Part shown: in pieces, positions 8,487-17,677 of the stretch
Layout of the letters: each line of letters opens with the position of its first letter
Position numbering within the stretch: position 1 is the stretch's first letter
From: Xanthobacteraceae bacterium
Lineage (GTDB): Bacteria; Pseudomonadota; Alphaproteobacteria; Rhizobiales; Xanthobacteraceae
NCBI GenBank assembly: GCA_030037065.1
Contig: JASHRW010000302.1
Span: 1-45,438, forward strand
DNA length: 45,438 nt
Direction: 5' to 3'
Translations under genes and position numbers: made by a program
The notes under the pieces: generated by a model
The model's input: the letters and a program-made list of their open reading frames with translations, nothing else
The model's database searches: none
What the model was told of the DNA's origin: nothing

Positions 8487-9569
8487 TCATGCGCTTTCGT
8501 CTCCGTAGAGAGTCGCCAACGTGCTTTTGATCAGCAATGCGACCGGAACGGCGAGAATGATGCCTGGAATGCCGAATACGACGCCTCCGGCGAGAAAGCA
8601 GAAGATGATCAGCACTGGGTGCACGTGTGCTGCGGTGCCGAGCACGATCGGGCCGAGGAGCTGGTCGATGGAAAGCCGCAACGCGGTCGCATAGAGCGCA
8701 TAATCCAAAATGCTCATGAATCCGGTCGCTGTTTGCAGCGACACCAAACCGGCGATGACCGCCGCAGAGGTCGGGCCGATCACCGGGACGGTTTCGAGAA
8801 TGCCGGTCAGCAGCGCCAAGAGAATCGCATGATGGATACCGAGGACCAGGTCCAACCCGATGTACGACGCTGTCGTCGCGTACATCACCACCACGATCAT
8901 GCCGACGAAATAGCGCATCAGCACGGGATCAAGCCGGCTCCAGATGCGCCTGACCAGTCCGCGGCGATGCGGCGGAGCAATCCATAACAGTCCGCGCGCA
9001 ATGCGCTCGCCGCTGGCCAGAAAGTAGAACAGCAGCACTGCGGACAGAAACACGCCCATGATCGCGCCCAGACTGTATCCGGCAAGCAGCGCGAGGCGAT
9101 CGGTCTGGCCGATCCAAGTGCCGATCCGGTCGATCACTGTCTGGGCGATCTGATGTGCATTGAGCGTATGTCCGAGGAATTGCACTTGGCCGCTTCCGAA
9201 CGCCTCGGTGAGGAATTTTTCCAGGAGCGACTGCAAATCCGCGCCTAATCCCGTCGCCTGCGCCGCAATGCGCGTCGCTGCAAACGTGGCGAACAGCCCG
9301 GCAATAATCAGAATCCCGAGGAAGAACATGACCGCGAACAGCAGGCGCGGCCATCGCGTGCGCTTGGCCAGCCAATCCAAAGCCGGTGTGCAGATGTAGG
9401 CCAGGATGGCCGGCAGCACGAACGGCAGCAATATCAGCTTGATGAAATAGAGGAAGACTGTGAGTCCGGCGGCTGCGAGGATAACCGCACGGGTTTCGCC
9501 GGAGTCGAGAGGTCCCACCGCCCGTTCGCGCGGGCGATCATCCTCGTTTTTCCGCTTGACGGCTTTCAT
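8487..9569 (-). CDS. AI-2E family transporter / PerM-like permease
   Basis: 360 aa multi-TM; LPFVLPAILAYICTPALDWLAKR, ILETVPVIGPTSAAVIAGLVSL, LLGPIVLGTAAHVHPVLIIFCFLAGGVVFGIPGIILAVPV. Confidence 0.88.
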   Translation of the reverse strand: MKAVKRKNEDDRPRERAVGPLDSGETRAVILAAAGLTVFLYFIKLILLPFVLPAILAYICTPALDWLAKRTRWPRLLFAVMFFLGILIIAGLFATFAATRIAAQATGLGADLQSLLEKFLTEAFGSGQVQFLGHTLNAHQIAQTVIDRIGTWIGQTDRLALLAGYSLGAIMGVFLSAVLLFYFLASGERIARGLLWIAPPHRRGLVRRIWSRLDPVLMRYFVGMIVVVMYATTASYIGLDLVLGIHHAILLALLTGILETVPVIGPTSAAVIAGLVSLQTATGFMSILDYALYATALRLSIDQLLGPIVLGTAAHVHPVLIIFCFLAGGVVFGIPGIILAVPVALLIKSTLATLYGDESA

Positions 9570-10774
9570 GAATAAATCCGGCCCTTCCAGCTCACCCGGC
9601 CACGCAGGCGGCGGTGCACGCTGTCGAGTGCCATGAACGCGCCTACCGTATAACCGAGGGGGAACAAAAAGCCGTAATAAAAAGGAATACGAAAATACCG
9701 CACGGCCGCGATGTGCAAGGCGAATGCCGCGGCGGAGGCGAGCAGCGCCACGACCAGCGCTGCCACGGCGCCCGGTCTATCTTGTACGCAAGCGGCCGCG
9801 TCGAGGATCGGCATCACCACGGCAGCCCAGGCCAGCACTACGCCAAAGAGAGCCAGTGTCAGCGTCGCGCGGCCGCCGCCCAGCGTGTCGATCAGATTCT
9901 TTGTAAGCCCCGGCCAGAGGGTTCGCCAGCCCGTGTACATGCGCGTTGTAATCAAATCCTCGCCGCCCATCAAAAGGACGGATCGTCCGGATTGTTTGAG
10001 GCGACGGGCGAATTCCAAATCCTCGCAGATCGCGCTCGATACGGCGGCGTGGCCGCCGGCCGCTTGATAGGCATCGCGGCGTATCAGCATGAATTGTCCG
10101 GTCGCCGTCACGCCGGAACCGGTGCGCGCCTGCTCGCGGCGAAGGTCTTGAATGAACGATAGGAGAATGAGGCCGCACGGCAGCACCAGGCGCTCGGCAA
10201 AGCTTAGCAGATCCTGCCGCGGGGCCACCGACAACAGGTCGAGCCTTCGCTCAAAAGCCGCGCGCATGGCGCTGGAGATGAGGGCGCTTTCGCCCCACAC
10301 ATCGGCATCGATAAAACATAGCCATTCGCTCTCGGCTGGCGCGGCGCGCGTGCCGATCCAGCAAGCATGGGTTTTGCCAGTCCAGCGCGGCGGCAGTGGC
10401 GGGCAGGACAGCAACGAGACCCGCGAATGACCGGCGGCGAGCCCCTTCACAATCGCGGCCGTGGCATCGGCCGAGTGGTCGTCGACCACGACGATGTGCA
10501 GCCGCTCGGCCGGATAATCCTGCGCCAGCAGGGAGCGAATGCAGCGCCCGATATTCGCCGCCTCGTCACGCGCCGGCACGATCACGGTAACGTGCGGCGC
10601 CCGTTCGTCTGCCAAGGCGGAAGCCTGCGGCAACAGCGGCAACAATCCGCGTTGATTGACGGCCCGCAAAATCAACCACGTGACAACGACGAACCATGCC
10701 GCCGAGAAAAAAAGGTCCACTGTTCTACCGCCACCGCCGCCCAGCCAAAATAGACCGGCGCCCGGCCGGATCAA
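9566..10774 (-). CDS. Family 2 glycosyltransferase, membrane anchored (HpnB/CrtQ-like)
   Basis: HVTVIVPARDEAANIGRCIRSLLAQDYP, VVDDHSADAT, PPLPPRWTGKTHACWIG, FIDADVW; 4-bp overlap with the next gene; alternative GTG start at 10720. Confidence 0.8.
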   Translation of the reverse strand: MIRPGAGLFWLGGGGGRTVDLFFSAAWFVVVTWLILRAVNQRGLLPLLPQASALADERAPHVTVIVPARDEAANIGRCIRSLLAQDYPAERLHIVVVDDHSADATAAIVKGLAAGHSRVSLLSCPPLPPRWTGKTHACWIGTRAAPAESEWLCFIDADVWGESALISSAMRAAFERRLDLLSVAPRQDLLSFAERLVLPCGLILLSFIQDLRREQARTGSGVTATGQFMLIRRDAYQAAGGHAAVSSAICEDLEFARRLKQSGRSVLLMGGEDLITTRMYTGWRTLWPGLTKNLIDTLGGGRATLTLALFGVVLAWAAVVMPILDAAACVQDRPGAVAALVVALLASAAAFALHIAAVRYFRIPFYYGFLFPLGYTVGAFMALDSVHRRLRGRVSWKGRIYS

Positions 10775-10921
10775 CCTTCGCGGAACGGCCTTTGTTCCAG
10801 GCCCGGCTCCGGCGGCCGGGTGAGCATCGGTTCAGCGGCGCCGCATAAGGCGCTGTTGTGTGGCGGAACGTCGAGCCGCAGTCGCGCATTATTGGGGCAG
10901 CGGGTGGAGCCTCGGTGGTGC

Positions 10922-11365
10922 ATGGATCTCCTGGCGTCCGTTCTTGCCTATCTCGGCACCGTCACGACGATCATTGTCGCAGTCGCGATGTCCTATGACG
11001 CGTTCGTTTATGCTCCGCTGCACGCGCCAATCCAGCATCATTCGCCTATGGTTGCGGCAATGCCGAGCGCAACCAAGTTTGGCGCCACCAAGCCCGCCGC
11101 GAAACCCACTGCCCACTTGACGCGGCTCGATTCCGACACTGAAAAGCCCGTTCAAGTCGGAGCTGCAAATGTCACCGCTGCTCCGCCGGCGGAAGCCGTC
11201 GCCAAACGCCGAGCCGCGCGCAGGCGCGCTGTGATGGCACGCCAACGTCTGCGTTGGCTCGCCCGCCAAGCCCGCGATCGGGAATGGGCCTATCAACAAA
11301 CGCCGCAAGCCTTCGGCTATGCCGACGAACCGCCCGCAGGATTCGGATTTGATCGATATCAATGA
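10922..11365 (+). CDS. Hypothetical protein with N-terminal transmembrane helix
   Basis: ATG at 10922 in the ORF-track frame: MDLLASVLAYLGTVTTIIVAVAMSYDAF, then Ala/Lys/Arg-rich tail; followed by hairpin plus T5. Confidence 0.55.
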   Translation: MDLLASVLAYLGTVTTIIVAVAMSYDAFVYAPLHAPIQHHSPMVAAMPSATKFGATKPAAKPTAHLTRLDSDTEKPVQVGAANVTAAPPAEAVAKRRAARRRAVMARQRLRWLARQARDREWAYQQTPQAFGYADEPPAGFGFDRYQ

Positions 11366-11370
11366 CAATG

Positions 11371-11399
11371 GCTGGTGCGCCGCCGAGGCACAGCTTTTT
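11371..11399 (+). terminator. Candidate Rho-independent terminator
   Basis: GCTG(G)TGC ... GCACAGC stem followed directly by TTTTT, 6 bp after the stop of the 10922..11365 CDS. Confidence 0.55.
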
Positions 11400-11413
11400 C
11401 AAAATCCAAATAA

Positions 11414-11662
11414 TCACGCGTATGAACGTGCCAGATAGGCTACGGCGTCTGCGGCGAGTTGGGTCGGGTCGCGCTCGCCGCGCTGCGCCATCTCGATAAT
11501 CCGCTTGGCGACGATCTCCTGTGCCGCGCGCCGGTAGCGCGGCGATGCGAATGCGCTGCCGGATTTCTCGACTTGTCGCCAAGCGTCTTCGTAAGCCGAC
11601 ACCAGAGTTTCGATAAATTCGGGATCGAACGCCGATTGCGCGAGAAGCGGGACTATTGCCAT
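11414..11662 (-). CDS. Small hypothetical protein (82 aa)
   Basis: MAIVPLLAQSAFDPEFIETLVSAYEDAWRQVEKSGSAFASPRYRRAAQEIVAKRIIEMAQRGERDPTQLAADAVAYLARSYA; coherent soluble helical protein. Confidence 0.6.
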   Translation of the reverse strand: MAIVPLLAQSAFDPEFIETLVSAYEDAWRQVEKSGSAFASPRYRRAAQEIVAKRIIEMAQRGERDPTQLAADAVAYLARSYA

Positions 11663-11855
11663 GGCCCCCCTCCCTGCCCCTCAGCCGGAGTCGTGTCCGG
11701 TTTCGTTAGCATCGGCGCGCCAATGGTTTTGTTGTCTCGACCTGGCATGACCAAAATATGCGCGTTATAAGCTGCCTTTACCAGCCCGACTCGACCGTCG
11801 AGCGATCGCCGAATTTGTCTATTTTCGCTGCCGGCAGGCATGAACCGAATCGTCT

Positions 11856-14189
11856 TCAGCTCGCAACGAACAGAGTCGACGTATCCGAACGATCGAGCAC
11901 GGCGGCAGCAGTGTTGCCGAAGAACAACGTTTCGCCGGGGCGCCGGTTCGCGCCGACTACGATTAGGTCATAGCCGCGCTTCGCCTCCTCCAGGATCGCT
12001 TCAACGGGCGCCGGGCTCTCGCGCATGCTGCGGCGCACCCTGACGCCGTAGCGATTGGCCAAGGCGGAGAGATCATTGAGGACTGCTTCGTCATTGCGTC
12101 GAGCCGTCTGTGCCTGCCGCGGAGTGTTGCTTTGGCCTGCGGTCGGACGGGTCACATAAAGCGCGGTGACGTGCGCATTGCTCGCGCGCGCCAATGTGAA
12201 GGCGACCTCGGCCGCACGGCGCGAGATCTCCGTACCGTTCACCGGGACGAGAATCCTGCCGGGTTGCCTGAACAGCCGGTCGGCTTGCGAGCCATGCGAA
12301 TCCACGACGGCGAGCGGCCCGCCGAATTGTTGGGCGATGAGTGAAACCGCCGTGCTGAAACCGCCCTTGGGTTCGCGAGTATTGGCGATGCCGATGACTA
12401 AAAGATCGTAGCCCTTGCGCGCCTCCCGCGCGATCTCTTCCGGCGCGATGACGCGCTTGGGTACGGCCGTGACTTCGACGCTGCCTTGCCTTTCCGCGTC
12501 GGGATGGGCCTCAAGCGTGGTCGTACGCTCGGCCGCAGTCTTGACTTCATGAGCAGAATCCCCAGCCTGCGGCTTCGCAACGGCAGCCTTCGGCTGAGAG
12601 GGCGCTACTTTCTGTTCATTCGTTTCGTCACCGTCTTCAGTCGCCATTTCAAGCACGGTCGTCGGCTTGCCGCTGGAACCGCCGATGACGCCCGCGATTC
12701 CGGCTGCGAATTTGCCATTGACGCTCTCGTCCACGGCGACCAGCAGGCGTTCGAGATTGGTCACGAAACCACGGGCGTCGATCTCCTCGCGTTCGAGTCG
12801 GACTTTCTCGTCCTCGCGCAGCGGCACACGCTTGAGCGCCCAGCGCAGCATTGGCGGCATCGAAACGGTAGTGATCACCGCCATGGTGACGATGAGCGTA
12901 AAAAGATTCTGACTGAGCACGCTCATCGACAGGCCGATGGAGGCGATAATCACTTCGGTCGAGCCGCGCGCATTCATCGCGCAAGCGAGCGCGAGCGCTT
13001 CGCCCCGGACCAAGCCGCCGGCCTTGCCGCCGACGAAGGCGCCGAGGAATTTGCCGACGCAGGCGATGAAAACGAGTCCGGCGGCGAGCCACGCCAGATC
13101 GGGGCTTTCGAGAATCGTCAGGTTGGCGCTCAGTCCGGACAGGCCGAAGAAGATCGGCATGAACAGCGCCACGATCAGTCCGCGCAATTGCTCGTCGATG
13201 TGGCGCGTCAGGATCGGCGACTCGCCAATCAGGATGCCGGCGATAAATGCGCCGAGCACTAGGTTCACGCCGATCCACTGCGTTATCAGCGCCATGGCGA
13301 TCATGATGACCAGAATGGTCGTGATCACCGGAAACTCGCTGTGGAAGTTGTCGTTCGTCCAACGGATCAGGCTAAACACGATGCGCCGGCCGAAAGTCAG
13401 GCTCGCCGCCAAAAACACGATCGTTCCCAGCACCGCGCGTCCGATCGACAAGGCGTCGATCCTGCCCGCGGATGCCAGCCCGAAGGCGATGGCGACAATG
13501 ATCCAGCCGATCGTGTCCTCGAGGATTGCCGAAGCGACGATGATCTGGCCGATATCGCGACGCATGAAATTCATGTCGCGCACCACCATCGCGACGATTT
13601 TCACCGAAGAGATCGACAGCGCGGTGCCGAGAAAGAGCGCGGTGACGATGCGCGCCTCGGGCTTGGGCAACAGCGAGTCCGGCAACGTCTCGCCGAGCCA
13701 GAGGCCGCAGACGAACGGAATGGCCACGCCGGCAATTGCTACGGTGACGGCCGCGCGGCCTACGCGTTTGACCAACCGCAGATCGGTCTCCATGCCGGTG
13801 AGCAGCAACAGCATCAGAATGCCGAGCTGAGACACGGCCTCGATCATGCTTTTCTGCGCGGCGTTGGAGGGGAACAACAGGTGCTGCGCCTGGGGCCATA
13901 GCAAGCCAAGCGCTGATGGTCCGAGCAAAACTCCGCCGATGAGTTGTCCCATCACCGGCGGCTGACCAATCCGTTGCGCCGCCTCGCCCATGACGCGGCC
14001 GACCACGAGCAATAACCCGAGTTGGGCAATGAAAATGGCTATCGCGTCTTCGGACGGCGCACTTTGTGCGGCGAAAGCCGCACTGGGAATGGTCAAGGTC
14101 GGGACGGCAATCAAAAGTGCGCCGGCAAGCAACGAATGACGCCTTGCCGGCCCAAATGCGCAGTATCCGCCGTCGCGAGCTATGCTCAT
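11856..14189 (-). CDS. CPA2/KefB-type cation:proton antiporter with C-terminal universal stress protein (Usp)-like region
   Basis: Multi-TM exchanger domain (QPPVMGQLIGGVLLGPSALG, ARGSTEVIIASIGLSMSVLS), charged linker, then ILVPVNGTEISRRAAEVAFTLARASNAHVTALYV and GYDLIVVGANRRPGETLFFGNTAAAVLDRS. ORF extends to a GTG at 14210. Confidence 0.85.
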   Translation of the reverse strand: MSIARDGGYCAFGPARRHSLLAGALLIAVPTLTIPSAAFAAQSAPSEDAIAIFIAQLGLLLVVGRVMGEAAQRIGQPPVMGQLIGGVLLGPSALGLLWPQAQHLLFPSNAAQKSMIEAVSQLGILMLLLLTGMETDLRLVKRVGRAAVTVAIAGVAIPFVCGLWLGETLPDSLLPKPEARIVTALFLGTALSISSVKIVAMVVRDMNFMRRDIGQIIVASAILEDTIGWIIVAIAFGLASAGRIDALSIGRAVLGTIVFLAASLTFGRRIVFSLIRWTNDNFHSEFPVITTILVIMIAMALITQWIGVNLVLGAFIAGILIGESPILTRHIDEQLRGLIVALFMPIFFGLSGLSANLTILESPDLAWLAAGLVFIACVGKFLGAFVGGKAGGLVRGEALALACAMNARGSTEVIIASIGLSMSVLSQNLFTLIVTMAVITTVSMPPMLRWALKRVPLREDEKVRLEREEIDARGFVTNLERLLVAVDESVNGKFAAGIAGVIGGSSGKPTTVLEMATEDGDETNEQKVAPSQPKAAVAKPQAGDSAHEVKTAAERTTTLEAHPDAERQGSVEVTAVPKRVIAPEEIAREARKGYDLLVIGIANTREPKGGFSTAVSLIAQQFGGPLAVVDSHGSQADRLFRQPGRILVPVNGTEISRRAAEVAFTLARASNAHVTALYVTRPTAGQSNTPRQAQTARRNDEAVLNDLSALANRYGVRVRRSMRESPAPVEAILEEAKRGYDLIVVGANRRPGETLFFGNTAAAVLDRSDTSTLFVAS

Positions 14190-14297
14190 AACATTCTTGG
14201 ATATAATCACCTGGTCGCCGCGGGCACATTCCAGGCCGATCGCCGGCAGGCCTCTTTTGCTGGTTGGCGCTCCGTGCGTTTGCGCAGCGGCGATCGA

Positions 14298-14531
14298 TTA
14301 GGCCGCAAAATGCCGAATTACGCCGGTGAGCACGCGCGATCCAAAACGGCTGCAGGCTGCCGGTGCCTTGTACGCTGCGCCGCAATCAAGCCGGCGGATT
14401 TTGGCCTTGGTGTCGTCGTTCAATCGCTGTTGATAAGCTTCGCGGCAGGCCGCCGAGCAGAATCGCATGTGCCAGTAGTGGTGAATGATCGGGCCGAGCG
14501 GCCTGCGGCAATGGTCGCAGCGTATCGTCAT
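14298..14531 (-). CDS. Small zinc-binding protein (CxxC...CxxxC)
   Basis: 77 aa; CDHCRRPLGPIIHHYWHMRFCSAACREAYQQR; ATGA overlap with the upstream small gene. Confidence 0.55.
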   Translation of the reverse strand: MTIRCDHCRRPLGPIIHHYWHMRFCSAACREAYQQRLNDDTKAKIRRLDCGAAYKAPAACSRFGSRVLTGVIRHFAA

Positions 14532-14740
14532 GCGCTGCGCGTCCCTGCATTGATTATGGGCGTGCGATGGCCGAGGACGCGGATCGACGTTTCCACCGCG
14601 ATGCTATAGCAGCGAAAATCGCAATAGATCAGCCGCGTGTCGATTTCCCGTACATAGTTCACGCCGACTCTATTGCCGCAGTGCGCGCACAATGCCTCAG
14701 CCTTGAGCTTGGCTCCATTGACGAGAACGCAACGCATCAC
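14528..14740 (-). CDS. Small zinc-binding protein (CxxC...CxxxC)
   Basis: 70 aa; CAHCGNRVGVNYVREIDTRLIYCDFRCYSIAVE; same Cys spacing style as its downstream neighbour. Confidence 0.55.
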   Translation of the reverse strand: MMRCVLVNGAKLKAEALCAHCGNRVGVNYVREIDTRLIYCDFRCYSIAVETSIRVLGHRTPIINAGTRSA

Positions 14741-14998
14741 TCACCTCATTGGCTTCGCTCGAAGCAGGCAGACAAGCGTTCAGCATCGCACTCCCATGAA
14801 GGGTGGGCGGTTTGCCGAACGCGGTGAATGCGGGGAAACAGCGCGAGGTCGACTGGACGAGAGCGATAATCCACGCTTGCAAATCACCACAACGAGCCTG
14901 CCCGGACGTTGCTTGGGCTCCAAAGAGCCTCCGCCCGTGCACTCAATCAACGCCCGACTATCGGCGCCGGTTCCGTGTGCGGGAGCGGGCGTCTAGCC

Positions 14999-16501
14999 TT
15001 AGTAGATGCGATGACGTGCAAGAATTTCGCGAACGCGAGGCGCCAGTTCCTCACGTTTCACTGAAACTTGTGAAGCGGCTCCCTTGGCCCATTCGGCGCG
15101 ATCTTTGATCTCGCTGGAAAGCTCGGCGCCGAGCGCCATGTCCTTGAGCGTCACTTCGCCTTTGGCGCGCTCGTCGCCGCCTTCAATGACGACGATCGGG
15201 GCGGAGCGTCTATCGGCGTATTTGAGTTGGGCTCTCATTCCGCTTTGCCCGAGATAGAGCTCGGCGCGAACACCGGCCGACCGCAATTCACTGACCATGC
15301 CCTGATAGCGCGTTAGCTGATCGCGATCGAGCACCAGCACGACCACTGGTCCCGCATGCGCCTTGGCCGAGAGCAGGCCGCGCATTTCCAGCGCCGCCGC
15401 TAGGCGCGACACGCCGATCGACACGCCGGTCGCCGGCACTTTCTTGCCGAGAAATCGCTCGACCAGATTATCGTAGCGGCCGCCGCCGCCGACCGAACCG
15501 TAGCGGATCGGCCGGCCGTCATCACCTTTGATCTCGAAGGTCAGCTCGGCCTCGAACACCGGGCCGGTGTAATAGCCGAGCCCACGGATGACCGCCGGAT
15601 CGAATCGCACGCGATCCAGACCAAAACCGGCGGCCGTCAACGCCGCATCGATTTCAAAAAGTTCGGCGGCGCCCTGCTCGGCGATGGCGCTGCCTTTCAC
15701 CTTCTCCATCATCGAAGCGCACATCGCGGCGCGGCTGTCGCCCTTGGCATCCAGAAAGCCGAGAACGCGATCGATGTCCTTGGCCGGCAGGCCGGCGCCT
15801 TTGGTGAAATCGCCGGACTCGTCCTTGCGGCCGCTGCCGAGGAGCTGAGCGACGCCTTTGATGCCCAATCGGTCGAGCTTGTCCATGGCGCGCAGCACTG
15901 TGAGCCGCGTGGCGTCGCCTTCCTGGCCCTCCGGCACGCCGATCAATTCGAGCATGCCGTTGAGCACTTTGCGATTGTTGACCTTGACGACGTAATCGCC
16001 GCGAGCAAGGCCGAGTGCCTCGAGGCTGTCTGCCACCAACATGCAGAATTCGGCATCGGCCGCCATGGACGCGGTCCCGACCGTGTCGGCGTCGAACTGG
16101 ACGAATTCGCGGAAGCGTCCAGGCCCGGGCTTTTCGTCGCGAAACACCAAGCCGGTCTGAAAACGGCGATAGGGAAACGCCAGCGTGTCGTAATTCTCGG
16201 CCACGTAGCGCGCCAACGGCGCCGTCAGATCATAGCGCAGCACCAACCACTGCCCGTCATCGTCCTGAAACGAGAACACGCCCTCGTGCGGCCGGTCCTG
16301 GTCGGGCAGAAACTTGCCGAGCGCGTCGGCGAATTCGATGCTCGGCGTGGTCACGCGCTCGAAGCCGTAGGACGAATAGACTTCCGACAATTTGCCGATG
16401 AGCCGGTCGTGGACCGCGAGTACCCCGCCGGTCGAGTCGAGAAATCCGCGCGGCAAGCGCGCCTTGGGCCGATCGAGGGAACGGGATGCCTGGTCGTTCA
16501 T
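14999..16501 (-). CDS. hisS: Histidyl-tRNA synthetase
   Basis: 500 aa class II aaRS; VLRYDLTAPLARYVAEN, RRFQTGLVFRDEKPGPGRFREFVQFDADTVG, GLGYYTGPVFE, GGGRYDNL, C-terminal anticodon-binding domain. Confidence 0.93.
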   Translation of the reverse strand: MNDQASRSLDRPKARLPRGFLDSTGGVLAVHDRLIGKLSEVYSSYGFERVTTPSIEFADALGKFLPDQDRPHEGVFSFQDDDGQWLVLRYDLTAPLARYVAENYDTLAFPYRRFQTGLVFRDEKPGPGRFREFVQFDADTVGTASMAADAEFCMLVADSLEALGLARGDYVVKVNNRKVLNGMLELIGVPEGQEGDATRLTVLRAMDKLDRLGIKGVAQLLGSGRKDESGDFTKGAGLPAKDIDRVLGFLDAKGDSRAAMCASMMEKVKGSAIAEQGAAELFEIDAALTAAGFGLDRVRFDPAVIRGLGYYTGPVFEAELTFEIKGDDGRPIRYGSVGGGGRYDNLVERFLGKKVPATGVSIGVSRLAAALEMRGLLSAKAHAGPVVVLVLDRDQLTRYQGMVSELRSAGVRAELYLGQSGMRAQLKYADRRSAPIVVIEGGDERAKGEVTLKDMALGAELSSEIKDRAEWAKGAASQVSVKREELAPRVREILARHRIY

Positions 16502-16595
16502 TGCCGCACGTCCTGTCGAAGCATCGAGTGAAGTAGCAATTTGCCGGCTGTTGCGCCAGCAAGCGGGATCAACGGATGACTGCAGCTCCGCTTGC

Positions 16596-16619
16596 CGCGG
16601 CCGACGGCGATGGGCCGCG
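16596..16619 (-). repeat. Hairpin just downstream of hisG
   Basis: CGCGGCC-gacggcgatg-GGCCGCG, perfect 7-bp arms, in the hisG-hisS intergenic gap. Confidence 0.5.
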
Positions 16620-16621
16620 CG

Positions 16622-17677
16622 CTAACGTTCGGCTGCGATTCTGTTCCCGGCCGCATGATTGCGGCCCTTCAGCGCTTGCTTGAATGCCTCGAACGCCGGT
16701 GACGATCCCTCGAAGATGAATTCGCCGCGGTCGACGATGATTCCTTCCGCGCCTGACGATTTGAGGAGCTTCACCACGCCGTAGACCTTGGCGCGCTGAC
16801 AATAGGCGACGACGAAAGCGCGGCCGCCGGAATTCGCATCCGCGCTTCCGTTCCAGGAGCCGAGAACGCAACCGAATTTTTCGCTCAATTGCCGTTTGGC
16901 GCCCGCAGCTGTCTTCGCCGGGAGGGAAAAGCGCAGCACCAACTGCGAGGTTGCCCGAATGCGCGCCTCGATCTGCTCGACCAGGTGCTCCAATGCCGCG
17001 ACCGCTCGCGGATTCCATAGCGCGCCGCGTAGCGAGGCGATCAAGCACGCCTCCGTTTGCAGCACGGTACCGCCGGCAATCTCTTTGAGGTGATTTTCCG
17101 CCAGTGTCGTTCCGGTCGAGGTGAGGTCGACGATGAAGTCGGCCACGCCGGCGGCCGGCGCACCTTCGGTGGCGCCCGAGGATTCCACGAGCGAATATTC
17201 GACGATGCCGCTCTCGGAGAAGAACGCACGCGTCAGCCGGGAAAACTTGGTGGCGACACGGAGGCTTCGCCCGTGCCGCTGATGAAACAGCATTGCCGCT
17301 TCGTCAAGATCGCTCATCGTGGCGACGTCGACCCAGGATTGAGGCACCGCCACGACAAGGCGTGCGCCGCCAAATCCGAGCCTGGGCATCAACAACAAGG
17401 AAGCCGGGCGCCCCTCGCCATATTCGCGGTACAGATCCTCTCCGGTAATGCCGGCATGAGCGTCGCCTTGCTCGACTCTGTTGGGAATCTCCTCCGGCCG
17501 GAAATAGATGACGTCAACGTCATCCACGCCGACCAGGCTGGAGACATATTCGCGGCCGTTGCCGACGCGGCGGACGTCGAAGCCGCAACTGCTCAGAAAG
17601 TTGACGCATTGCTCCTGCAGCCGCCCCTTGCTGGGCAGGGCGATGGCAAGCTTTTGCTTTTGCGCGCCGGCGTTCAT
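16622..17677 (-). CDS. hisG: ATP phosphoribosyltransferase catalytic subunit
   Basis: 351 aa; LAIALPSKGRLQEQ, DAHAGITGEDLYREYGE, ADFIVDLTSTGTTLAENHLKEI. Confidence 0.9.
   Translation of the reverse strand: MNAGAQKQKLAIALPSKGRLQEQCVNFLSSCGFDVRRVGNGREYVSSLVGVDDVDVIYFRPEEIPNRVEQGDAHAGITGEDLYREYGEGRPASLLLMPRLGFGGARLVVAVPQSWVDVATMSDLDEAAMLFHQRHGRSLRVATKFSRLTRAFFSESGIVEYSLVESSGATEGAPAAGVADFIVDLTSTGTTLAENHLKEIAGGTVLQTEACLIASLRGALWNPRAVAALEHLVEQIEARIRATSQLVLRFSLPAKTAAGAKRQLSEKFGCVLGSWNGSADANSGGRAFVVAYCQRAKVYGVVKLLKSSGAEGIIVDRGEFIFEGSSPAFEAFKQALKGRNHAAGNRIAAER

Noticed and set aside
14202-14207. TATAAT on the + strand as a promoter
   Set aside because: No convincing -35 element and no + strand gene downstream; lies at the start region of the minus-strand antiporter gene.
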